DNA of 11,703 bases. It comes from Bacteroidota bacterium (GTDB lineage: Bacteria; Bacteroidota; Bacteroidia; Chitinophagales; UBA2359). Below are positions 1-7,912 of the stretch, piece after piece (the stretch's first letter is position 1; each line of letters opens with the position of its first letter). Location of the stretch: contig JAHDGT010000101.1 in NCBI GenBank assembly GCA_020631675.1, positions 1 to 11,703 of the forward strand, given 5' to 3'. Both the position numbers and the translations under genes were made by a program. The notes beneath the pieces are model-generated. The model worked only from the letters and a program-made list of their open reading frames with translations, was not told the origin of the DNA and did not search any database.

Positions 1-60
1 CCGCTACGCCGCCAAACAGGGCGCATTCAGCGGCTTCATAACCACTGCTATCCCTTGCGC
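1..60 (+). repeat. Partial copy of a dispersed intergenic repeat
   Basis: This short stretch just beyond the 3' end of xseA matches the right end of the element at 10388-10518. Both carry AGGGCGC, then a GGCT-CAT segment, then CCACTGCTATCCCTTG (positions 43-58 here, 10501-10516 there). A third, inverted match lies at 2438-2462. The copy probably continues upstream of the window, so its left end is not visible. It is antisense to xseA. The repeat is seen directly; calling it a dispersed genomic repeat is inference from three copies in 11.7 kb. Confidence 0.7.
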
Positions 61-75
61 ATGGCGGCAGGTGAA

Positions 76-1299
76 TCAGTTCAGGATAAAGTCTTGCTCG
101 CCATCCTTAAATCGGATCTTAATGGCATCACCTTTCTGTAATTGATCGGTAGATCTGATCCATTCCTCTCCTCTAAAGATCAGGCTGTAGCCTTTCTCTA
201 AGATCTTATCTACCGCATTGCTATTGATGTACTGACGAATATTTTGCAAGCGTTTGCGCTCTTGTAATAGGCGAGAAGGTGCGCTATGTCTAAGCTGTTG
301 TTTTAATCGGTCTATACGACTGCTTTGTGCTTCAATTCGGTGTTTGCTGGCATAGCCTAAAGCGGTTTTATATTGTACCAACTGGTTTTGTGCCAATAGG
401 CAGTGCTGTTTGGTGTTTTGCTGTAAACGCTCAGATAATAGGCGAATGGCGTAGGCGTATTCTCCCGTTTTTTGTAGTAGAAATTCAGCTACGGCCGTAG
501 GTGTTTTTAAACTGCTATGCGCACATAAGTCGGCAATGGATTGATCCTGTTGATGCCCGATCCCCGTCAATACAGGAAGGGGAGAAGCGGCTATTGCCGC
601 TCCGATGGCATAACTGTCAAACCAGCTGAGGTCCAATTGACTACCACCGCCTCTTGTAATAATGATGAGGTCATAGTTCGAGTCCTGTTCGGCGATTTTG
701 TTCAGTTGGGCAACTACATCGCCTTCAGTGGCTTCTCCTTGCATGCTGGCAGGAAAGAGCTGGGCGTAAAAGCAAAAACCGTAAGGATTGTGCTTCAATT
801 GATCCAGCAGGTCCTCTAAGCCCGCTGCTTTAGGCGAAGAGATGACCGCCAGTCTTTGAGGCACGACAGGAAGATCGTGAAATTTGTTTTGGTCTATTTT
901 TTCTTCTACGGTCAGTCGGTCAATAATGGCTTGTCTTTTAACAGCCAAAGCGCCTAAAGTAACAGAGGGGTCAATGTCTTGTATGTTCAGCTTCATACCG
1001 TAAACGGCATGAAAATCAACGGTCACTTGTACCAGCACTTGGTTGCCCGCCCTGAGTATGTGGTGAAGGTCTCTACCAAGTTTTCGATGAAGCCTGCTCA
1101 TGCCATTTGACCATATAACAGCAGAGGCTTTAGCGGCGATCTGATCACCTCTTTTTTCTACTAACTCAATATACACATGCCCCCTTGCGGATTTATTCAC
1201 TTCCGATAATTCCGCGATCACCCAAACACTATTACTGCTTAAAGGGCGTAATAGGCGTTGAATGCCTTGCATGAGTTGACTTAAACTGAGCTGTTTCAT
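76..1299 (-). CDS. xseA: Exodeoxyribonuclease VII large subunit
   Basis: This is the catalytic large subunit of exonuclease VII, a cytoplasmic metal-independent nuclease that degrades single-stranded DNA from both ends to short oligonucleotides in repair. The 407-aa length is normal for the family. Residues about 22-115 form the N-terminal OB fold that binds ssDNA. The central nuclease domain shows RGGGS at 216-220 followed by DLSWF, and GIGHQQDQSIADLCAH near 246-261 followed by LKTPTAVAEFL. Residues about 275-350 are a long charged, Gln-rich helical region expected to be the coiled coil that carries XseB small subunits. It starts 17 nt after dapF, so it is probably the last visible gene of the pbpC-dapF transcript. 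The xseB partner is not in the window and could lie just beyond position 1. Recognition is confident. Confidence 0.96.
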   Translation of the reverse strand: MKQLSLSQLMQGIQRLLRPLSSNSVWVIAELSEVNKSARGHVYIELVEKRGDQIAAKASAVIWSNGMSRLHRKLGRDLHHILRAGNQVLVQVTVDFHAVYGMKLNIQDIDPSVTLGALAVKRQAIIDRLTVEEKIDQNKFHDLPVVPQRLAVISSPKAAGLEDLLDQLKHNPYGFCFYAQLFPASMQGEATEGDVVAQLNKIAEQDSNYDLIIITRGGGSQLDLSWFDSYAIGAAIAASPLPVLTGIGHQQDQSIADLCAHSSLKTPTAVAEFLLQKTGEYAYAIRLLSERLQQNTKQHCLLAQNQLVQYKTALGYASKHRIEAQSSRIDRLKQQLRHSAPSRLLQERKRLQNIRQYINSNAVDKILEKGYSLIFRGEEWIRSTDQLQKGDAIKIRFKDGEQDFILN

Positions 1300-1316
1300 C
1301 TTTTAAGCATTAGTGT

Positions 1317-2132
1317 TTATAGGAATAGATTGCCAGAAAACACCATTTTAGCCGGACCTAATAACCAAATGTTCGCGAATCGGTCGTCTTGTAAACTGAA
1401 GCTTACCGCTAAGTCGCCTCCTTTAGTCGCAATATAATACTGATGATCTTTTTGCTCAGGTGGTGCGGTGGTCAATGCTTGTGCGATCGCACTGGCCACA
1501 ACTCCGGTACCACAGGATAAAGTTTCGTCTTCCACGCCTCTTTCGTAAGTGGCGACTTCGATCAAATTCACGGCTTTTCTTTTGACGAAGTTCACGTTTA
1601 TTCCGTGGCGTTCATAGGCAGGGCTGTATCTAACTTGCCTTCCTTCTTTAAGTACGTCAATGCTACTTAGTTCTTCTCTGAATTGTACATAATGTGGTGA
1701 TCCCGTATCAAGAATCAAATGTCCGTATTCATTTTTTTGAATGGTATTAAAACGCACATCCTGCATCTGAATGGAAATGATGCCATTATCATCCACTAAG
1801 CCTTTGTGTGGGCCGTCAATAGCTAAAAAACTGCACTCTCTATGGAATAGGCGAAGTTGATGAGCAAATGAAACGATGCATCGCCCGCCATTACCACACA
1901 TACTACTCTGCTTGCCATCCGCATTGAAATACACCATTTCAAAATGGTAGTCGGGACTAGGATGTTCTCTCAATAAGATCACCCCATCCGCACCAATACC
2001 GAAATGGCGGTGGCACCAAGCGGCATACATTTCAGGAGCATCTAAAAGAAGGATATTCGCTCTATCATCAATGATGATGAAGTCATTTCCTGTGCCGTGG
2101 TATTTGTAGAATCTAATGGAATGTTGACTCAT
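1317..2132 (-). CDS. dapF: Diaminopimelate epimerase
   Basis: The enzyme converts LL-diaminopimelate to meso-diaminopimelate, the last but one step to lysine and the source of the cross-linking residue of peptidoglycan. It acts in the cytoplasm without cofactor, using two cysteines as acid and base. Both are present: C79 in MCGNGGR (78-84) and C207 in LSCGTG (205-210). The N-terminal GTGNDF signature is at 13-18, and two pseudo-symmetric halves are evident. The 271-aa length is typical. The ATG overlaps the TAA of the upstream small membrane-protein gene by one base (TAATG), which suggests translational coupling. xseA follows 17 nt downstream. The position behind pbpC fits a cell-wall supply role. 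Confidence 0.97.
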   Translation of the reverse strand: MSQHSIRFYKYHGTGNDFIIIDDRANILLLDAPEMYAAWCHRHFGIGADGVILLREHPSPDYHFEMVYFNADGKQSSMCGNGGRCIVSFAHQLRLFHRECSFLAIDGPHKGLVDDNGIISIQMQDVRFNTIQKNEYGHLILDTGSPHYVQFREELSSIDVLKEGRQVRYSPAYERHGINVNFVKRKAVNLIEVATYERGVEDETLSCGTGVVASAIAQALTTAPPEQKDHQYYIATKGGDLAVSFSLQDDRFANIWLLGPAKMVFSGNLFL

Positions 2133-2410
2133 TATTCTTCAGATGTACTTTGGATGTTGCTTAAACTGTCTTTTTCCTCAGCGGAATCACCTCTATTGAT
2201 CTTAACATCATCATTGGAAAATGGTGCGCTGTTTTGAATGACTTCCTCAATAGGAGACATGGGCTTGTTGGGGTCTTGCCCCACCTGCATTTCGGGTTTG
2301 ATGATGTAGGCGAGTATAAGAGTGATCAAGATCACCCAAAATGAAAAAAAGGAGAATCTTTTTCCCCAGATGTTACCAAAGGGACCGATGGGTTTTTCTA
2401 TTTCTGACAT
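2132..2410 (-). CDS. Small single-pass membrane protein, unknown function
   Basis: I do not recognise this 92-aa protein. Residues 1-18 are polar with a short GPFGNIWGKR stretch, residues 19-38 are a strongly hydrophobic aromatic-rich segment that should span the membrane once, and residues 39-92 are hydrophilic and acidic with many Ser, Asp, Glu and Asn, probably disordered. There is no signal-peptidase site or lipobox. By the positive-inside rule (K17, R18 before the segment) the N terminus is likely cytoplasmic and the acidic tail outside. It lies between pbpC (57 nt upstream) and dapF (1-nt overlap, TAATG), in the same direction, so it is very probably translated and co-transcribed with peptidoglycan genes. 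A role near the cell-wall synthase is only a guess from context. Confidence 0.75.
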   Translation of the reverse strand: MSEIEKPIGPFGNIWGKRFSFFSFWVILITLILAYIIKPEMQVGQDPNKPMSPIEEVIQNSAPFSNDDVKINRGDSAEEKDSLSNIQSTSEE

Positions 2411-2437
2411 ACATAGCGAGAATTTCTCTGATCCCGA

Positions 2438-2462
2438 GCAAGGGATAGGAGTGGTAATGAAG
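2438..2462 (-). repeat. Short inverted copy of the dispersed repeat end
   Basis: Read on the minus strand, this gap between pbpC and the small membrane-protein gene carries CTTCATTACCACT, then CTATCCCTTGC. That matches positions 34-58 (plus strand) at all but two of 25 positions, and more loosely 10494-10518. Only the right end of the element is evident here. It begins 5 nt after the pbpC stop codon and is therefore transcribed within the operon. Whether it affects expression or is a relic is unknown. Confidence 0.6.
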
Positions 2463-2467
2463 CAAAT

Positions 2468-4846
2468 CTAAAGAAAATCAACGGTAATGTGTATGCTCTG
2501 CTTTCTGCCTTTATCATCTAAGCAGCTGATTTTGTTTTTGCCTTCATTGGGTCTGAAAAAAAGCAGGGAATCTCTAGGCATGCTTTTGAAGAATTGATCG
2601 TCTATGAACCAATGTACTTGTTTTACATCATTCGCGACCCGGCAGTCTACGGGAGAGGTGATATGGGGCTGAATGCCTGAAAACACCCGTTCGCAATTGG
2701 GGTTATGTTGGGGTACTTTATCGTAGGGAATGGACATGGCTTCGTAAAAACTGACTAACTCAGGAGGGAGCATATGGTAGCGTTTTACTTTGTAGCCTGT
2801 AGTTGGTTGGCAGGCAGTACAGTAGGAAAATGTTTCTTCAGGATGTACCCGAATTTCTTTTAGGTGTTCACATTTTTTTGTGCTTGTGATGAGGGGTAGG
2901 AAATGATCCATGATCTGGTGCTCGCACAGCTCGCCAGGGGCTAGCCCGCTCTCAGAGCAAACCCATCTGATGTCGAGCTCGCGAGGCGGGAGAAACCAAT
3001 CTTGTTCAGGGTCGTGATCTATGGCATTGAAGATGCTGACCATGAGTGGGGTGGCGGTACTGGCACCAGTAAGCTCAGGACGTCCCTCACCACTGAAGTT
3101 GCCTACCCAAACCCCAACAGTATAGTTAGCATTGTAACCGATACTCCAAGCGTCTTTTCTGCCGTAACTAGTGCCGGTTTTCCAAGCAATTTGAGGCATT
3201 GTACTGCTTTTGATCTTATGTGGAAGGTCAGGTCGTTCTAAGTCGCTCAAGATCTCTGTGAGCATAAAGCTGGCAGATGGACTTAATATTTTCACACTGT
3301 CAATGCTATTGTTTTCTGTATTGATTTGGTGACTTATAGGTAAGTAAATACCTTTGTTCGCATATGCACAGTAGAGTGCACTCAATTCTTCTAGTCGAGT
3401 ACCGCAACCGCCTAGTACAACGGATAGCCCAAGCTTGTCCTTATCTTTGGCTATTCTTTGGAATTTCGCATTGCTTAAACGGTTGATGAAACGATCTTCA
3501 CCATAGTCGTTCAGCAATTTAACGGCGGGTACATTTAATGAGCTTGCGAGTGCCTCGGCATAACTTACAGAACCATTGTATTTGCCATTGTAATTAACAG
3601 GTGAATAAGCACCAAAATGTTGTGGTACATCGCTGATCTTCATTTGAGGGCTGGCGATTCCCTCGTCAAATGCCAAGCCGTACAAAAGCGGTTTTAGGGT
3701 ACTTCCAGGAGAACGAGTAGCTAAGACCCCATCCACCTGGCCGCCATCATTTTTATCAAAGAAATCAGCACTGCCCACATAGGCAACAGATTGATGCGTT
3801 TTATTGTCGACCACCAGAACTGCGGCGTTTCTGATGCGTTGGTGGTACAATCTTTTTATGTATTGTTGTACAATGCTTTCAACCTCTTGCTGTGTACGGA
3901 GGTCAATAGTAGCGTGGATGATGGCAGGATCGTTATTGTTCGTAGCAGTGGCTTTTAATCGCCTGCTCAAATGCGGTGCGAATCTGGGCGCGTCTTGGCG
4001 TTCAATGTCTAAGCTTTCCGCAAAGGCATCTTCAATGATTGCGGCGGGGAAAACAGACTGTTGCTGAAATTTTTTCAGCCATTTGTCTCTGGCTTTCTTT
4101 AGTTCTCCTTGCGTTTCTTCTTTACCGAGCCGAAGACTTGTTGGTCGATTGGGTACCACGGAGAGGGCCGTTATCTCTGACAAGCTTAAATGATCCGGCA
4201 TTTTCTGGAAGAATAGGAGGGAAGCGGATTTGATTCCTTCTACATTTCCGCCATAGGGTGCCAGGTTAAGGTAAATGCGCAGGATCTCAATTTTGCTATA
4301 CTGCCATTCGAGTTGCAAAGCTCTGAACATTTCTATGATCTTATTACAGTAGGTTCTGGCTTTGGGGTCAAGTAAACGAGCCACTTGCATGCTGATGGTG
4401 CTGGCACCACTGGTGCGTTCGCCTTTAATGATGTTGTAAAACAGTGCGCGTAGGATGGCGAATGGGTTAATGCCAAAATGCTTGTAAAAATGACGATCCT
4501 CTTTAAAGAGGATGGCTTTTTCTAAAGTAGGACTGATGTCGTCCTCTTCTACTTTTAAACGCCATTTGTCATCATCAGATAGAAAAGTGTGTACTACTTC
4601 ACCATCTTTATCAAGAATCAGGGTGGAATAATTGATGTTTACTTTAAGTGGAAAGAAGATGTTGAGTACAATGAACACCAATAAGAAAGTACATGCTAAT
4701 TGTAGCATGGCTTTTGTTATGAATACCCCTATATGTTGGTTTGTTAACAATGATGACAGACTTATATTTGAGGAGCTTTTTACCAGCTCAATTGTTGCAC
4801 TTTCCCCTTTATCCCTTTTCCGATTATGATGTTGCCTATACAACAT
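2468..4846 (-). CDS. pbpC: Penicillin-binding protein 1C (bifunctional glycosyltransferase/transpeptidase)
   Basis: This membrane-anchored class A penicillin-binding protein would polymerise lipid II into glycan strands and cross-link peptides. At 792 aa it has the PBP1C layout. A basic cytoplasmic tail (1-45) leads to a membrane helix at about 48-66. The GT51 domain (about 75-255) carries EDRHF with the catalytic Glu at 116, GASTISMQ (147-154) and YLNLAPYGGNVEG (192-204). The transpeptidase domain has SxxK at S382-K385, SxN at S436-N438 and KTGTS at 556-560. A Cys-containing linker (C630, C641, C659, C676, C679) precedes the C-terminal BiPBP_C-like domain (about 700-790). All catalytic motifs are intact. 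The start is uncertain: the ATG at 4846 overlaps the divergent amidase gene by 21 bp, whereas M47 (ATG at 4708) lies just before the membrane helix and would free the intergenic space. The alpha-2-macroglobulin gene often paired with pbpC is not beside it here. Confidence 0.95.
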   Translation of the reverse strand: MLYRQHHNRKRDKGESATIELVKSSSNISLSSLLTNQHIGVFITKAMLQLACTFLLVFIVLNIFFPLKVNINYSTLILDKDGEVVHTFLSDDDKWRLKVEEDDISPTLEKAILFKEDRHFYKHFGINPFAILRALFYNIIKGERTSGASTISMQVARLLDPKARTYCNKIIEMFRALQLEWQYSKIEILRIYLNLAPYGGNVEGIKSASLLFFQKMPDHLSLSEITALSVVPNRPTSLRLGKEETQGELKKARDKWLKKFQQQSVFPAAIIEDAFAESLDIERQDAPRFAPHLSRRLKATATNNNDPAIIHATIDLRTQQEVESIVQQYIKRLYHQRIRNAAVLVVDNKTHQSVAYVGSADFFDKNDGGQVDGVLATRSPGSTLKPLLYGLAFDEGIASPQMKISDVPQHFGAYSPVNYNGKYNGSVSYAEALASSLNVPAVKLLNDYGEDRFINRLSNAKFQRIAKDKDKLGLSVVLGGCGTRLEELSALYCAYANKGIYLPISHQINTENNSIDSVKILSPSASFMLTEILSDLERPDLPHKIKSSTMPQIAWKTGTSYGRKDAWSIGYNANYTVGVWVGNFSGEGRPELTGASTATPLMVSIFNAIDHDPEQDWFLPPRELDIRWVCSESGLAPGELCEHQIMDHFLPLITSTKKCEHLKEIRVHPEETFSYCTACQPTTGYKVKRYHMLPPELVSFYEAMSIPYDKVPQHNPNCERVFSGIQPHITSPVDCRVANDVKQVHWFIDDQFFKSMPRDSLLFFRPNEGKNKISCLDDKGRKQSIHITVDFL
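4740..4770 (+). promoter_or_regulatory. Bacteroidota-type promoter for the amidase gene
   Basis: TTTG at 4740-4743 and TATATTTG at 4763-4770 are separated by 19 bp. This is an exact match to the -33 TTTG / -7 TAnnTTTG consensus of the Bacteroidota housekeeping sigma factor. The predicted transcript start near 4775 gives a leader of about 50 nt before the amidase ATG at 4826. The site lies inside the longest pbpC reading frame (about residues 26-36), which is one reason to doubt that pbpC really starts at 4846. Confidence 0.65.
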
Positions 4847-6064
4847 ACCAAATTTAAGATACTAATAGCATTTTGTTTGCTGTTTATATTGTCTTGCTTA
4901 TATGCTTGCAAAGGAGCAAAGAGCAGCCAGCAAGAGGCCTATCCTTTGTTACATAAAAACGAACAGGATCTACGAGTGATACACGAAAGATCCGAGGAGG
5001 TTCAGTCTAAGGAAAAGGATGGTAATAATCTAATAAATCAGGAAAATACGAAAACTTACAAATTAGCCGAAGGAACAATCATTAATGATTCACCTGCGAA
5101 CGTTCGCAAGGTCATTGAAAGACATAAAGTATTAAGTCCCTCCTCTACTATTCATCCTTCTATTGAGGAGAATGTGGTCATACAGCCATTAGAAGTTGCG
5201 GTGCCTTCACACAAATACTATTTATTGGACGATTGGGAGTTCGACATGCGCTATGGTAGTCATAAAGCAGGGCAACGTCCATTTGATGTGAAGCCCAGTT
5301 ATTTCACTTGTGAAAATGGATCCACTTCTATAGAAATGATGCTTTGTAGACCTGCTAATGGATATAGAGGCTATTATGAGGCGGAAAGCGTACGTAAAGA
5401 CCGCATCACCTTACATTTTACAGTAGGTAATATCAAGAGTGATATTGACGTATTGACCCGCCAAAAACCGGGTAAGAGCAAGTGGCGTAATTCTGTGCCT
5501 TTTGTAGTGGCAAGAGATGGTACGATCTATCAATTATTTGATCCTAAATATTGGTCGCATCACCTTGGGAATGGCTCAATTGGCGGTAATCAGAACAGCA
5601 GTTCACGTTCCATTGCGATAGAGCTGAGTAATTATGGACCATTGATAAAAAGAGGAAATAATTTGGAAACGATCTACTCTCGTAAATCCAGTCCGAATTA
5701 CGTGGATGTGTACTGTACCTTAGCCGATACGGACAAGTACATTAAGCTGGATACGCCCTTCAATGGTTACCAATACTTCGCTAAATTTACGGATCAACAG
5801 TACGATTCGCTTGTTCGTTTACTGCGTTATTTGACAGAGCGTTTCGATATTCCTCGTAAATTTTTACCCGAACACAAACGCTATCGCGCTTCTACCGAAA
5901 CCGCGTTTTTCAAAGGCATCAATACGCATCTGAATTTCAGAGCAACAGGTAAATGGGATATTGGTCCTGCTTTCGACTGGAACAGGGTGATCAGCGGGGT
6001 GAGTGCTACCAATTATAAGCCATTATCCGAGCAAAGGGGGGTATTGATCAGAGGTAAGGAGTGA
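4826..6064 (+). CDS. N-acetylmuramoyl-L-alanine amidase, lipoprotein (Amidase_2/PGRP fold)
   Basis: A predicted zinc hydrolase that cuts the amide bond between MurNAc and the peptide stem of peptidoglycan. The N terminus is a lipoprotein signal: basic FK, hydrophobic 12-27, then C28 (LYAC), with C24 (ILSC) as an alternative, so the protein is likely tethered to a membrane facing the periplasm. Residues 30-190 are a poorly conserved polar region. The catalytic domain spans about 190-390. Zinc ligands are probably H197 (TLHFTVG), H368 (THLNFR) and D378 (GKWDIGPAFDW, the AmpD-like signature). RSIAIELSN (261-269, E266) is the conserved core strand. The gene diverges from pbpC and overlaps its annotated start; its stop codon touches that of bioD. 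The ATG is chosen because it follows a consensus promoter and gives a full signal peptide; M2 is equally possible. The role could be wall remodelling or recycling. Confidence 0.9.
   Translation: MMLPIQHTKFKILIAFCLLFILSCLYACKGAKSSQQEAYPLLHKNEQDLRVIHERSEEVQSKEKDGNNLINQENTKTYKLAEGTIINDSPANVRKVIERHKVLSPSSTIHPSIEENVVIQPLEVAVPSHKYYLLDDWEFDMRYGSHKAGQRPFDVKPSYFTCENGSTSIEMMLCRPANGYRGYYEAESVRKDRITLHFTVGNIKSDIDVLTRQKPGKSKWRNSVPFVVARDGTIYQLFDPKYWSHHLGNGSIGGNQNSSSRSIAIELSNYGPLIKRGNNLETIYSRKSSPNYVDVYCTLADTDKYIKLDTPFNGYQYFAKFTDQQYDSLVRLLRYLTERFDIPRKFLPEHKRYRASTETAFFKGINTHLNFRATGKWDIGPAFDWNRVISGVSATNYKPLSEQRGVLIRGKE
4849..4856 (-). promoter_or_regulatory. Candidate -7 element for pbpC
   Basis: On the minus strand this reads TAAATTTG, an exact match to TAnnTTTG. 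No good TTTG is found about 19 bp upstream, so the match may be chance in AT-rich DNA. If used, transcription would start at or next to the pbpC ATG at 4846-4844. That implies either a leaderless message or translation from M47 at 4708 with a leader of about 135 nt. Confidence 0.3.
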
Positions 6065-6694
6065 TTAGAGATTCAATGTCAAACCACCGGCAAACTGTTG
6101 GATGGAGCGCGGGTTCACTTCTTTAAGTTCGGGCAGGTGAAATAATACGGGTACATTGGTGTATTGCTTAATGTAAGATTCGGTAGAAGGCGTACTCGGC
6201 CCATTAAAAACGATGCCTTTGATAGGCATATTTCTCCGCTTTAAAATTTCAATGCTTAATAAAGTATGGTTGATGCTACCCAAGTAATTTTGGGACACTA
6301 AAATGGTAGGAAGCTGAAGTTCATCTATTAAATCAATGATCAGATGTTTATCATTTAAGGGAACCATTAGTCCGCCAGCCCCTTCAACAACTAAGTGATT
6401 ATCAGTTACAGGCAGTTTGAAGTCTTTTAGAGAGATGCTTACACCATCTATTTCGGCGGAATAATGCGGAGAAGCGGGAGTATTTAAGCTAAATCCTTCT
6501 GGGTGTATTTGAGCAATTTTACCAGCGGCTAAATGAGCCACTTTCATACTATCAGTATGATGAAGATCACCCGATTGTACGGGTTTCCAGTAGTCGGCTT
6601 TTAAAGCAGAAACCAAAACCGCGCTGGCGATGGTTTTTCCAATTTCAGTACTGATACCACTAACGAAATAGCTTTTGTTGGATTTCTTGCTCAA
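6065..6694 (-). CDS. bioD: Dethiobiotin synthetase
   Basis: This cytoplasmic ATP-dependent enzyme closes the ureido ring of 7,8-diaminononanoate with CO2 to form dethiobiotin, the penultimate step of biotin synthesis. At 209 aa it has family length. The P-loop GISTEIGKT is at 13-21, KPVQSG at 37-42 and EGAGGLMVPLND at 104-115, all diagnostic. The start is a TTG at 6694, which forms a TTGA overlap with the stop of the upstream aminopeptidase gene. There is no in-frame ATG near the N terminus and the P-loop begins 12 residues in, as expected, so the TTG start is credible. No other biotin gene is nearby, so the pathway must be completed from elsewhere. The TAA stop abuts the amidase TGA with no gap. 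Confidence 0.95.
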   Translation of the reverse strand: MSKKSNKSYFVSGISTEIGKTIASAVLVSALKADYWKPVQSGDLHHTDSMKVAHLAAGKIAQIHPEGFSLNTPASPHYSAEIDGVSISLKDFKLPVTDNHLVVEGAGGLMVPLNDKHLIIDLIDELQLPTILVSQNYLGSINHTLLSIEILKRRNMPIKGIVFNGPSTPSTESYIKQYTNVPVLFHLPELKEVNPRSIQQFAGGLTLNL

Positions 6695-7701
6695 AACTTG
6701 TCATTTATGTACGCCATACAAAGGTCGATCGTCGCTTCGATACCTTGTTTGTGCGTACGTTCCATACCATGTGAGGCTGCAACGCCAGGTCCGATTAAGG
6801 AAACCCTGAAATCGTGACCTGCTCTCAAGGCTGCAGAGCCATCTGAGCCATAATAAGGATAAACATCCACCTTATGTGGTATGTCGTTTTTACGAGCCAG
6901 TAAAGTGAGCTCCTTACGCATATTATAGTCGTAGGGGCCTGTGCTATCCTTAGCGCAAATAGAACAGTGTGTTTCTCTACCCGCACATTGTTTGCCTAGT
7001 ACACCCATGTCAATGCAGATCATCTCATTGACGGTAGGAGCATAACCAGCCGCCGCACCATGTCCAACTTCCTCATAATTGGAGAAAAATAATTCAACAG
7101 GAGCAGATTTACCCGCCTCTTTCATTCTTCTCGCTATCTCAAACAGCACATAACAACCCGCCTTATTATCCATAAATCTAGACTTGATAAAGCCACTTTC
7201 CATTTCTTGATAACGAGTGTCGAAACAGATCACATCACCAATTCCGATGCCCAGTTTTTCGACTTCTTCTTTATTATTCACCAATTCATCTAAGCGAATG
7301 TGCATGTTATTGATCGTACGATCGGCATTATCTACCTTTCTGTTGGCGTGGGTAGATGGGTTGTTCAATAATAGCGTGCCCGTGTATTCTTTATCGTCAA
7401 GCGTTTTTATGCGACAATATTCAGAGTCGAAACTCGAAAGCAACGGACCTCCTAATTTAGTAATGCCCAGTGTGCCATCTGCATTGATACCACTTACCAT
7501 TGCGCCAAGGGTGTCCACATGCGCGGCTATGACTAAACTAGGGTTTTCCCCGAGGGCACATTTTACAGCCCCTTTGGCGGTATAAGTCGGTTGATAGCCA
7601 TAACTCTCCAATAGCTCGAAAATGTATTTACAGGCATGGTGGGTATATCCAGAAGGAGAATCGATGAGCACCAATTCTTTAAGGGTTTTGAAAGTGGACA
7701 T
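6691..7701 (-). CDS. M42 family metallo-aminopeptidase
   Basis: This is a cytoplasmic dinuclear-metal peptidase of the M42 (glutamyl aminopeptidase/TET-like) family, 336 aa, expected to trim N-terminal residues from peptides. Visible motifs are AAHVDT (H61, D63 as likely metal ligand and support), RFMDNKAG with bridging D178, NYEEVGHGAA with catalytic E210 and ligand E211, CIDMG with D231, and ASHGMERTH near the C terminus with H311 as a likely ligand. No signal peptide is present. Substrate preference cannot be read from sequence; cellulase or endoglucanase labels sometimes given to M42 proteins are not supported. The gene overlaps bioD by 4 bp downstream and the two are probably one transcript, although no functional link is obvious. 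The ATG at 7701 begins directly before a conserved-looking helix. Confidence 0.92.
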   Translation of the reverse strand: MSTFKTLKELVLIDSPSGYTHHACKYIFELLESYGYQPTYTAKGAVKCALGENPSLVIAAHVDTLGAMVSGINADGTLGITKLGGPLLSSFDSEYCRIKTLDDKEYTGTLLLNNPSTHANRKVDNADRTINNMHIRLDELVNNKEEVEKLGIGIGDVICFDTRYQEMESGFIKSRFMDNKAGCYVLFEIARRMKEAGKSAPVELFFSNYEEVGHGAAAGYAPTVNEMICIDMGVLGKQCAGRETHCSICAKDSTGPYDYNMRKELTLLARKNDIPHKVDVYPYYGSDGSAALRAGHDFRVSLIGPGVAASHGMERTHKQGIEATIDLCMAYINDKF

Positions 7702-7843
7702 AGTATCTTTAATACGATAAAATTGGACAGGTGGTGTTTTCAGTTCGTGTGCAGATTATTGAAAATAGTGATTTCATTCAACCATCTAGCTCATAAGTTT
7801 GCAAGGTAAGAAATGACAAAATAAAAAATGATCAATTTGAAAC

Positions 7844-7874
7844 TTTATCCTTTGCTTTAACGTTTGTACTTTTG
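7844..7874 (+). promoter_or_regulatory. Promoter of the tmRNA gene
   Basis: TACTTTTG at 7867-7874 is an exact TAnnTTTG match. TTTA at 7844-7847, 19 bp upstream, matches the TTTG element in three of four bases. Perfect TTTG copies at 7836 and 7851 have poor spacing (27 and 12 bp). Transcription would begin near 7880, leaving a precursor leader of about 30 nt to be removed at the mature 5' end (7913), presumably by RNase P. Confidence 0.6.
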
Positions 7875-7912
7875 CCTGCTATTACTATTTGATGGTAGTA
7901 GCATTTATCAAT

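Noticed and set aside
541..819. Plus-strand 92-aa frame within xseA
   Set aside because: It is antisense to a well-conserved gene, has no recognisable domain and its composition follows the opposite strand's codons.
2419..2429. GAGAATTTCTC palindrome before the small membrane-protein gene
   Set aside because: The arms are only 5 bp, and such short AT-rich palindromes are common by chance; no operator family is recognised.
7217..7585. Plus-strand 122-aa frame within the M42 peptidase gene
   Set aside because: It is the antisense shadow of conserved catalytic coding sequence, without leader, promoter or domain.
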